A stretch of 64,000 nt of DNA from Cyclobacterium amurskyense. Its GTDB lineage: Bacteria > Bacteroidota > Bacteroidia > Cytophagales > Cyclobacteriaceae. The notes beneath the pieces are model-generated. The model did no database searches and was not told the origin of the DNA. It was given only the letters and a program-made list of their open reading frames with translations. Positions 57,354 to 64,000 of the stretch are shown here, one piece after another. Position numbers and translations under genes: made by a program. The stretch is from NCBI RefSeq assembly GCF_001050135.1, contig NZ_CP012040.1:496001-560000 (forward strand), read 5' to 3'. Position 1 is the stretch's first letter, and each line of letters opens with the position of its first letter.

Positions 57354-57833
57354 ATGAGGAAAATAGACAGTCTATTAATAGAATATGGCACCAGCCATCA
57401 AAACCCAACCAATAAAATCATTCACTGGTTTTGTGTTCCTGCCATCTTTTTCAGTATTGTTGGACTGATATACAGTATACCGCCAGGACCTTTAGCAAGT
57501 TTGGATTATTTGTTGAGTAATTTCACCAATTGGGCCACTGTCACTTTAATTCTTGTCTTGTACTATTATGTTACCCTCTCTTTTCCTTTGGCCTTAGGTA
57601 TGTTTTTATTTTCAGCAGTATGTTTGTCTGTTGCGGACTTATTAACCTTGTATTTACCTTTCCCCCTATGGCTTTTTTGCACCGTTCTTTTCATCGTCGC
57701 CTGGATTTTCCAATTTTATGGACATAAAATTGAAGGCAAAAAACCTTCTTTCTTAAAGGATTTACAATTCCTATTAATCGGCCCTGCATGGCTGATGCAT
57801 TTCATTTATAAGCGTTTAGGTTTAGCTTACTGA
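57354..57833 (+). CDS. Mpo1-like (DUF962) membrane protein
   Basis: A 159-residue protein with four membrane segments. The family hallmarks are HQNPTNKIIHWFCVP (15-29) with the conserved His residues and FQFYGHKIEGKKPSFLKD (about 118-135). Yeast Mpo1 is an iron-dependent dioxygenase that shortens 2-hydroxy fatty acids from phytosphingosine by alpha-oxidation. The His-rich motifs that bind iron are present here. This is compatible with a role in hydroxy fatty acid or sphingolipid breakdown, as many Bacteroidota make sphingolipids, but this is inferred from the family. It is a single gene to the right of the mobile element. Confidence 0.9.
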   Translation: MRKIDSLLIEYGTSHQNPTNKIIHWFCVPAIFFSIVGLIYSIPPGPLASLDYLLSNFTNWATVTLILVLYYYVTLSFPLALGMFLFSAVCLSVADLLTLYLPFPLWLFCTVLFIVAWIFQFYGHKIEGKKPSFLKDLQFLLIGPAWLMHFIYKRLGLAY

Positions 57834-57954
57834 ATAAACAAAACAGTCCTTTGGGCAATCTCTTCTTGGATCAATTATTTTCATAACGATTCCTTAGCAC
57901 TGTTTTCTCTTTATTATAGTATATTCAAACCCATTTGTTTCAATTCCTATAACT

Positions 57955-59970
57955 ATGAACTCTTTTATATTAGCAGTTGCGGAATTACCCTTACTGTCCG
58001 ACATAGTAGTAATCTTTGGCTTAGCTACCTTAGTAATTTTGCTCTTTATGAGACTCAAGTTACCCACCATTATTGGGTACTTACTCACCGGAGCCATTGC
58101 AGGTCCCTATGGACTCTCCCTTGTATATGCTTCCACTGCTGTGGAAGTTTTATCAGAGATAGGCGTAATTTTATTGCTATTTGTAATCGGCCTAGAGTTT
58201 TCTCTTAAAAGCTTAATGGCCATTAAAAAGGCTGTATTTATTGGGGGAAGCCTACAGGTGACCCTTACCATTGGAGTCACTGCAATGATCAGTTACCTGT
58301 TTGGTTTTGATTGGAACATCGCTGTATTCTTTGGTTTCCTCTTTGCATTAAGTAGTACCGCCATTGTATTAAAGTTGTTGCAGGAGTCTGGACAGGTAAA
58401 TACCATTTCAGGACGTACCACCTTGGCCATTTTGATCTTCCAGGACATCATTATTGTCCCATTGGTACTATTCACCCCTATGCTTGCCGGAGAGTCTGAC
58501 AATGTCCTCCTATCGCTCTTTTACCTTGCGCTTAAGGGAGGCCTGGTAATCGTTCTCACCATCATCAGTGCTAAATACCTTATCCCTCAGTTATTGTACA
58601 GGGTGGCCAAGACAAAAAATGAAGAACTTTTCCTTTTAAGCATCATCGTAACATGTTTTGCTGTTGCTTATGTCACGTCTTTACTTGGTCTATCCCTTGG
58701 TTTGGGGGCATTCTTGGCGGGTTTGATTATCAGTGAATCCGAGTATAGCCACCACGCCACGGGTAAAATTTTACCCTTTAGAGAAATATTTCTGAGTTTC
58801 TTTTTCGTTTCGGTAGGGATGTTGTTTGATATCAGTTTTTTGGCCGAACACTTCTTGCTTATATTGGCTTTGGTAGCCCTTACTTTTGTGGTAAAATTCA
58901 CGGTTACCTCCTTAGCTGTAAAGTCCTTAGGAACGAGCTACAAAGAATCCTTTATAGTGGGTTTTTCTATCTTCCAAGTGGGTGAATTCTCGCTCTTGCT
59001 TGCTAAAGAAGGTTTGAAATATGAATTGCTGGACAATACTACTTATCAGTTCTTCTTGGCCATCTCAATATTGACAATGATCATCACCCCCTTTGTGCTC
59101 AAGCAAAGGGAAAATCTCGCTTGCAAAGTACTTAACATTCCTATGCCTCAGAAATTCAAGAAAAAACTTGAAGAAAAAACTCAGGTTCCTGAGCTTAACC
59201 TTGAAAAAGACTCGCTTAATGACCATTTGGTCATCATAGGTTATGGTTTGAATGGGAGAAATCTTTCCAGAGCAGCGAAAAGGGCAAAAATCCCTTATGT
59301 AATTATTGAGATGAACCCTGAAACTGTAAAAGTAGAGGCAGCAAAAGGCGAACCCATTGTATATGGTGACGCGGCCAATGCTGTGGTATTGGAGCATGTT
59401 CAAATTCACAAAGCCAGGGTGGCCGTTATTGCCATTTCAAACCAACCTGCCACGAGTGGAATAATTGAGAACATCAGGACAGCTTCTCAAAGTGTATTTA
59501 TAATTGTAAGAACAAGGTACGTCAATGAGATCGAATCTATGCTCAACCAAGGCGCTGATGAGGTGATTCCTGAAGAATTTGAAACGTCAATAGAAATATT
59601 CACAAGGGTACTGTACAAGTACCTCGTTCCAAAAGGAGAGATTGATGATTTTACCAACGATGTGAGACACCACAATTATGAGGTTTTCCGTACCCCATCA
59701 AATGACAGCTCAGTACCTACCTTGGACATTCCTGAAATAAACTTTGCTGGGATAAAAATCGAAAAAGACCATGGCACTTATATAGGTAAATCATTAAAAG
59801 ACAGCAACCTGAGAGGAAACACCGGAATTAATTTAGTAGCTATAAAAAGAGATGGAAAAACAGTAACAGAAATCACCGGCAATACCAAGGTCAAATTGGG
59901 AGACATTGTTTATGTGGTTGGAAAACCAGAGGCTTTAGAGCTTTTTGAAGAAGAAGTAGGTATTAGCTAA
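57955..59970 (+). CDS. CPA2-family monovalent cation:proton antiporter (Kef/YbaL type)
   Basis: A 671-residue protein. Residues 1-385 are 12-13 membrane segments of the Na+/H+ exchanger fold, with LPTIIGYLLTGAIAGPYGLS, FALSSTAIVLKLLQESG and QDIIIVPLVL. A RCK/TrkA-N NAD-binding domain is at about 420-535 (HLVIIGYGLNGRNLSRAAKR; YGDAANAVVLEH), and a TrkA-C domain at about 590-668. Such proteins exchange or export K+ or Na+ for protons under nucleotide or redox control. No ancillary KefF or KefG gene is adjacent. A bidirectional terminator follows. Confidence 0.93.
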   Translation: MNSFILAVAELPLLSDIVVIFGLATLVILLFMRLKLPTIIGYLLTGAIAGPYGLSLVYASTAVEVLSEIGVILLLFVIGLEFSLKSLMAIKKAVFIGGSLQVTLTIGVTAMISYLFGFDWNIAVFFGFLFALSSTAIVLKLLQESGQVNTISGRTTLAILIFQDIIIVPLVLFTPMLAGESDNVLLSLFYLALKGGLVIVLTIISAKYLIPQLLYRVAKTKNEELFLLSIIVTCFAVAYVTSLLGLSLGLGAFLAGLIISESEYSHHATGKILPFREIFLSFFFVSVGMLFDISFLAEHFLLILALVALTFVVKFTVTSLAVKSLGTSYKESFIVGFSIFQVGEFSLLLAKEGLKYELLDNTTYQFFLAISILTMIITPFVLKQRENLACKVLNIPMPQKFKKKLEEKTQVPELNLEKDSLNDHLVIIGYGLNGRNLSRAAKRAKIPYVIIEMNPETVKVEAAKGEPIVYGDAANAVVLEHVQIHKARVAVIAISNQPATSGIIENIRTASQSVFIIVRTRYVNEIESMLNQGADEVIPEEFETSIEIFTRVLYKYLVPKGEIDDFTNDVRHHNYEVFRTPSNDSSVPTLDIPEINFAGIKIEKDHGTYIGKSLKDSNLRGNTGINLVAIKRDGKTVTEITGNTKVKLGDIVYVVGKPEALELFEEEVGIS

Positions 59971-59988
59971 ATAATCGTCAATAAAAAA

Positions 59989-60014
59989 GCCCTGTCATTT
60001 AATCCTGACAGGGC
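59989..60014. terminator. Bidirectional terminator
   Basis: GCCCTGTCA (59989-59997) pairs perfectly with TGACAGGGC (60006-60014) across 8 nt, with an A run on the left and a T-rich tract on the right. It lies between the convergent antiporter and queA genes. Confidence 0.88.
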
Positions 60015-60046
60015 ATTTCTTATTATTAACTCCAAAGAAATTGCTA

Positions 60047-61096
60047 CTAAATAATAAGCATTGCATCTCCATAACTGAAGAATTTATAATTTTCCTTGAT
60101 TCCTTCTTGATAAGCTTTCATGATAAGGTCATAACCACCAAAGGCTGACGCTGTCATCAATAAAGTAGACTCAGGCAAATGAAAATTGGTAATCAATCCA
60201 TTTGCGATTTTGAATTCATATGGAGGAATAATAAACTTATCTGTCCATCCACTGCTAGATTTCAATCTACCATTGGCAGTAACAGAAGACTCTATTGTTT
60301 TCAATGAAGTTGTCCCTACAGAAACAACCCTTTTCTTTTGGTCCAGAGCAGTATTGACCAAGTCAACTGTTTCTTGAGGAATGTCATAATTTTCAGAATC
60401 CATCTTGTGCTTGGTAAGGTCTTCTACATCCACTTGTCTGAATGTTCCCAATCCAATATGCAAGGTAATAGGGCTTACCTCCACACCTTTTATTTCAAGG
60501 CGTTTCATCAAATGAGGGGTAAAATGAAGACCTGCCGTAGGAGCAGCAACAGCACCTACATGCTGAGCAAAGATGGTTTGATACCTTTCCCTGTCTGCAT
60601 CTACTACGTCCCTTTCAATAAAATCTTTCAATATAGGCGTTTCACCAAGCGTATCTATGGTCTTGTAGAATTCCTCATCAGTACCGTCGAAAAGAAATCG
60701 AATGGTTCGGCCTCTTGAAGTAGTGTTGTCAATCACTTCAGCTACCAAATCACTGTCCCCAAAATAAAGCTTGTTACCAACCCTTATTTTTCTGGCAGGA
60801 TCTACCAAAACATCCCATAGCCTAAGTTCCTGATTGAGTTCTCTTAATAAAAAGACTTCGATCTTCGCACCGGTTTTTTCTTTATTACCATAAAGTCTGG
60901 CAGGAAATACTTTAGTATTGTTGGTTACAAATACATCCCCTGTATCAAAATAATCGATGACATCTTTGAAAACTTTATGTTCTATTTTACCAGTATCTTT
61001 ATGAATGACCATCAATCTGGACTCATCCCTGTTCTCTGGTGGATGAAGGGCAATAAGTTTTTTTGGAATTTCAAACTTGAAATCTGATAACTTCAT
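60047..61096 (-). CDS. queA: tRNA preQ1(34) S-adenosylmethionine ribosyltransferase-isomerase
   Basis: A 349-residue protein matching the family over its length: MKLSDFKFEIPKKLIALHP, the RLYGNKEKTGAKIEVFLL region, GAVAAPTAGLHFTPHL and TLHIGLGTFRQVDVEDL, then NGLITNFHLPESTLLM. QueA transfers the ribosyl part of S-adenosylmethionine to 7-aminomethyl-7-deazaguanine in tRNA, forming epoxyqueuosine at position 34. It is cytoplasmic. A single gene here; no other queuosine gene is in the window. Confidence 0.96.
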   Translation of the reverse strand: MKLSDFKFEIPKKLIALHPPENRDESRLMVIHKDTGKIEHKVFKDVIDYFDTGDVFVTNNTKVFPARLYGNKEKTGAKIEVFLLRELNQELRLWDVLVDPARKIRVGNKLYFGDSDLVAEVIDNTTSRGRTIRFLFDGTDEEFYKTIDTLGETPILKDFIERDVVDADRERYQTIFAQHVGAVAAPTAGLHFTPHLMKRLEIKGVEVSPITLHIGLGTFRQVDVEDLTKHKMDSENYDIPQETVDLVNTALDQKKRVVSVGTTSLKTIESSVTANGRLKSSSGWTDKFIIPPYEFKIANGLITNFHLPESTLLMTASAFGGYDLIMKAYQEGIKENYKFFSYGDAMLII

Positions 61097-61211
61097 ATGT
61101 ATATATTTAGGAAATACCTATTAAACGTAATTATCGTAAAAAATGCAAAGTTAATAAGAATTAAGCCAGATTCTATTTATATTGTCAAATTGTTTTAAAT
61201 AATATTGAAAT

Positions 61212-62456
61212 TTGATCGTATTCAGACTTATTTGGGAGAGCTTTCGCTTCGCGATGGATGCATTGAAGTCTAATTTGACAAGGACTATCCTTTCTCTATT
61301 AGGCGTTACTGTAGGTATCTTTGCTATCATTGCTGTTTTTACGCTTGTGGACTCACTTGAAAAAAACATCAAAGACAGTCTTACCTTCCTGGGCAGCAAT
61401 GTGGTTCGGGTTGACCGCTTCCCATTTGCTGCCGGAGGCCAAAACTATCCTTGGTGGAGGTATTTCAGGAGACCTCCTGGAACTTATGCTGAATTTACTT
61501 TCTTAGAAGAACGATTAAAAAGTGCCCACTCAGTTACCATTTCTGCCAATACCAGAACAACAGTAAAATCAGGCAGTAACGCTTATGAGATGGCCAATTT
61601 GGATGGGGTTGTGTTCAACCACAAAGATGTCTACGACATTCCCATCGACAAAGGACGATTTTTTACAGAAATGGAAATCAATGCAGCAAGAAATGTTGCT
61701 ATAATTGGGGTTAAGATTGGGAATGCGCTATTTCCTGGCCAAAGCCCAATTGGGAAAACCTTTAAAATTAAAGGATTGAAGTTCACCGTTATCGGTGTCT
61801 TTGTAGAAGAAGGTGAAGGACTATTTGATGCCCCATCCAAGGACGAGGCTTTATTGGTACCTTACGGTGCTTTCAGTAAACTGTTCTATGTGGGAAAAAA
61901 TGGCATAGAGCCAATAATTGCCGCCAAAGGATTGGATGATGACCCTGGGCTTGTGATGCTGGAAAATGAAATGGCAGGGCTGCTGAGGGCAAAAAGAGGA
62001 TTAAAACCTACGGCTGAAAACAATTTCGCATTAAACAAATCAGAGTTTATCCAAGACGCTATAGGTTCTATCTTTGCCGTAATATCTATTGCAGGAGGTG
62101 TAATTGGAGGTTTCTCTATTTTAATTGGAGGATTTGGAATCGCCAACATTATGTTTGTATCCGTAAAAGAGCGCACTGGAATTATTGGTATTCAAAAGTC
62201 TCTTGGAGCTAAAAATTATTTTATCCTGCTTCAATTTCTATTCGAAGCCACAGTGTTAAGTCTTATTGGTGGTTTGTCAGGACTTTTAATTGTTTATGCT
62301 GCCACTTTTGTCTCTTTGGGCAACCTGGAGATTATTCTCACCTTTAAAAATATTCTCCTTGGATTGGTATTGTCTTCCGCTATAGGTATTATTTCCGGAA
62401 TTATTCCCGCCTCATTGGCAGCCAAAATGGATCCGGTAGTTGCTATCAGAATGTGA
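61212..62456 (+). CDS. MacB/FtsX-type ABC transporter permease
   Basis: A 414-residue protein with the four-helix MacB topology. There is an N-terminal helix (TILSLLGVTVGIFAIIAVFT, about 26-45), a periplasmic MacB_PCD domain to about 275, and then three helices forming the FtsX core, ending IIPASLAAKMDPVVAIR, which is diagnostic. A TTG at 61212 is the best start: the next in-frame codon but one upstream is a stop, and the sequence gives the normal RLIWESFRFAMDAL beginning. Without a linked ATPase gene, the partner must be encoded elsewhere. Such systems export peptides or lipoproteins or relay stress signals. Confidence 0.91.
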   Translation: MIVFRLIWESFRFAMDALKSNLTRTILSLLGVTVGIFAIIAVFTLVDSLEKNIKDSLTFLGSNVVRVDRFPFAAGGQNYPWWRYFRRPPGTYAEFTFLEERLKSAHSVTISANTRTTVKSGSNAYEMANLDGVVFNHKDVYDIPIDKGRFFTEMEINAARNVAIIGVKIGNALFPGQSPIGKTFKIKGLKFTVIGVFVEEGEGLFDAPSKDEALLVPYGAFSKLFYVGKNGIEPIIAAKGLDDDPGLVMLENEMAGLLRAKRGLKPTAENNFALNKSEFIQDAIGSIFAVISIAGGVIGGFSILIGGFGIANIMFVSVKERTGIIGIQKSLGAKNYFILLQFLFEATVLSLIGGLSGLLIVYAATFVSLGNLEIILTFKNILLGLVLSSAIGIISGIIPASLAAKMDPVVAIRM

Positions 62457-62470
62457 CAACCACTACCGGA
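62432..62470. terminator. Hairpin overlapping the permease stop
   Basis: TCCGGTAGT (62432-62440) pairs with ACTACCGGA (62462-62470) and is followed by ATAATTATTTT. One arm lies in the coding end of the permease gene. It separates the convergent permease and recA genes. Confidence 0.5.
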
Positions 62471-62496
62471 GATAATTATTTTAAGCCTAAATAAAT

Positions 62497-63549
62497 TTAT
62501 TCTGCAGCCTTGCTGCTCTTTTTACTCGACTTGGCTTTTTCCTTATCTGATTTAATTATACCAGCTTTTTCTTTAATCTTGAATTCTATTTCATCCATTA
62601 ATTCAGGATTGTCCAAAAGAAGGTTTTTCACTGCATCTCTTCCTTGTCCCAATTTATTGCCTTCATAAGAAAACCATGAACCTGCCTTCTTGACGATTTC
62701 AAATTCCACACCTAGGTCAATGATCTCCCCTACTTTGGAAATACCTTCACCATACATGATGTCAAACTCTACCACTTTAAATGGAGGAGAAACCTTGTTC
62801 TTAACTACTTTAACTTTGGTTCTATTTCCAAGAATATTGTCCGGCCCATCTTTTATTTGACCAATTCTACGGATATCTAATCTTACAGAAGCATAAAACT
62901 TAAGTGCATTACCACCCGTGGTTGTTTCAGGATTACCAAACATTACGCCTATCTTCTCTCTCAACTGATTGATAAAGATACAAGCACAACCTGTTTTGTT
63001 AATCGCTCCTGTAAGCTTCCTTAAGGCCTGAGACATCAATCTGGCCTGAAGTCCCATTTTGGAATCCCCCATTTCACCTTCAAGTTCACCCTTAGGAACC
63101 AAAGCAGCTACGGAGTCAATCACGATAATATCAATGGCACCGGACCTGATAAGGTGCTCTGTAATTTCCAAAGCCTGCTCACCACTATCGGGCTGGGAGA
63201 TGAGTAAATTCTCAGTATCTATCCCCAACTTTTCTGCATAAGCCTTGTCAAATGCATGTTCAGCATCTATAAATGCAGCCAGACCACCTGCTTTTTGTGC
63301 CTCAGCTATGCAATGCATAGACAAGGTGGTTTTACCAGATGATTCCGGACCATATATCTCTATGACTCTCCCTCTCGGTACTCCTCCTATGCCTAGGGCC
63401 ATGTCCAAGCCTAAGGATCCTGTAGAAATAGCAGGTACATCAAGTACCACATTATCGCTCAATTTCATTACAGTCCCTTTGCCGTAAGTTTTTTCCAACT
63501 TATCCAGGGTAAGCTGGAGGGCTTTTAATTTTTCAGTATTTCCACTCAT
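62497..63549 (-). CDS. recA: Recombinase RecA
   Basis: A 350-residue RecA. Walker A is GPESSGKTT (67-75) and Walker B is in DIIVIDSVAALVP. Other marks are the L2-region GNPETTTGGNALKFYASVRL and the start KALQLTLDKLEKTYGKGTVM. The Lys/Ser-rich tail (AKSSKKSSKAAE) replaces the acidic tail of E. coli RecA, a usual variation in Bacteroidota. It forms filaments on single-stranded DNA for strand exchange and triggers SOS cleavage where a LexA exists. No clear SOS box was identified in the 180 bp upstream. Confidence 0.98.
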   Translation of the reverse strand: MSGNTEKLKALQLTLDKLEKTYGKGTVMKLSDNVVLDVPAISTGSLGLDMALGIGGVPRGRVIEIYGPESSGKTTLSMHCIAEAQKAGGLAAFIDAEHAFDKAYAEKLGIDTENLLISQPDSGEQALEITEHLIRSGAIDIIVIDSVAALVPKGELEGEMGDSKMGLQARLMSQALRKLTGAINKTGCACIFINQLREKIGVMFGNPETTTGGNALKFYASVRLDIRRIGQIKDGPDNILGNRTKVKVVKNKVSPPFKVVEFDIMYGEGISKVGEIIDLGVEFEIVKKAGSWFSYEGNKLGQGRDAVKNLLLDNPELMDEIEFKIKEKAGIIKSDKEKAKSSKKSSKAAE

Positions 63550-63731
63550 AGTCTCTCTTCAGATATTCACTAATGTTCATTCCTAATGTGAAAGTAAACA
63601 TTAGGGAGATCATTAACAACTATTGAATAACCATTGTTAGCGCAATTCATTATAGTACATTTGGATAATCAAACATCAGTCTCTGAAATCCACAATGGTA
63701 TGAACTTTGAAGTAAACCAATTAAAAAAGGC

Positions 63732-64000
63732 ATGATCATGTACTTTCAATCTCTTGTCATAGTATTGTTGTTGTTCTTTCAAACGGCCTCAACAAATCAA
63801 TTCCCGGTCAAAAAAAACGATGCTTTCACCAAAGGAGAGACCCTCACTTTTAATGTGAGTTATTTTCTCTTCAATGCTGCAGAAGCCAAAATGGTCATTG
63901 ACGATAACATCCACTATATCAATGGAAAACCCACTTATAAGGTCGATGTATATGGCAAAACCCTTAATATTTTCAAATTATTTTATGTAAAAGACAATTG
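63732..64000 (+). CDS. DUF3108-type exported protein, 5' part only
   Basis: The frame is open from an ATG at 63732 (a second at 63738) to the right edge, 89 codons. A signal peptide (FQSLVIVLLLFFQTAST) is followed by FTKGETLTFNVSYFLFNAAE and AKMVIDD, then KPTYKVDVYGKTLNIFKLFY. This is the start of the DUF3108 beta-barrel-like domain found in periplasmic proteins of Bacteroidota and Proteobacteria; function unknown. The rest lies outside the window. Confidence 0.8.
   Translation, partial: MIMYFQSLVIVLLLFFQTASTNQFPVKKNDAFTKGETLTFNVSYFLFNAAEAKMVIDDNIHYINGKPTYKVDVYGKTLNIFKLFYVKDN

Overview
The window looks like a chromosomal segment of a marine Bacteroidota, most likely family Cyclobacteriaceae (Cyclobacterium, Echinicola or Algoriphagus type). 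The reasons are a type IX secretion pair (PorU, PorV), a CarboxypepD_reg/DUF5686 outer-membrane protein, several Tat-exported Gfo/Idh/MocA oxidoreductases, a PVC-type dehydrogenase fused to cytochrome c, neutral-ceramidase-like proteins, AT-rich spacers and few clear Shine-Dalgarno sites. The genus is inferred from gene content only.

Layout. (1) 1-7.0 kb is an amino-sugar or sugar utilisation locus on the minus strand: a NagB-NagA fusion that runs off the left edge, an SSS symporter and a Tat-type oxidoreductase. Divergent from it are a frameshifted second oxidoreductase and a LacI-family regulator. Both divergent promoters carry the same operator core. (2) 7.4-15.2 kb holds a 1510-residue LamG protein without a signal peptide and a GAF/multi-PAS histidine-kinase-like protein that stops after the phosphoacceptor helices. 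(3) 15.7-19.1 kb holds small accessory genes: VOC protein and HxlR regulator with a dyad operator between them, a periplasmic DsrE protein, a CIA30 protein and a GNAT acetyltransferase.

(4) 19.2-34.5 kb is the most striking region: ten minus-strand genes that look like one catabolic system. A GntR/FCD regulator is followed by an operon of Tat-type oxidoreductase, GSA-aminotransferase-like enzyme, SDR, cytoplasmic ceramidase-fold protein and SSS symporter. A second, exported operon follows: PVC dehydrogenase-HEAT-cytochrome c lipoprotein, two secreted ceramidase-fold proteins and a polysaccharide deacetylase. Four copies of a short GntR-like site lie upstream of the regulator and of the first operon. 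My inference is that the exported arm attacks an N-acylated amino compound outside the cytoplasm and the inner arm imports, oxidises and transaminates the product. The substrate is unknown.

(5) 34.9-55.3 kb is mostly core: DUF5686 protein, an aldehyde dehydrogenase split by an in-frame stop, YicC, a PD40/beta-barrel protein, an FAD oxidoreductase, then the plus-strand chain MBL hydrolase, pssA, porU, porV, M16-like protein, followed by a glycosyltransferase, YigZ, a DEDDy exonuclease and NhaC. (6) 55.6-57.3 kb is a 1393-bp IS4-family element with 19-bp perfect terminal repeats and a 10-bp target duplication, inserted in a MITE-like element of about 274 bp. (7) 57.4-64.0 kb holds an Mpo1-like protein, a CPA2 antiporter, queA, a MacB-type permease, recA and the start of a DUF3108 gene. 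No rRNA, tRNA or CRISPR was seen.
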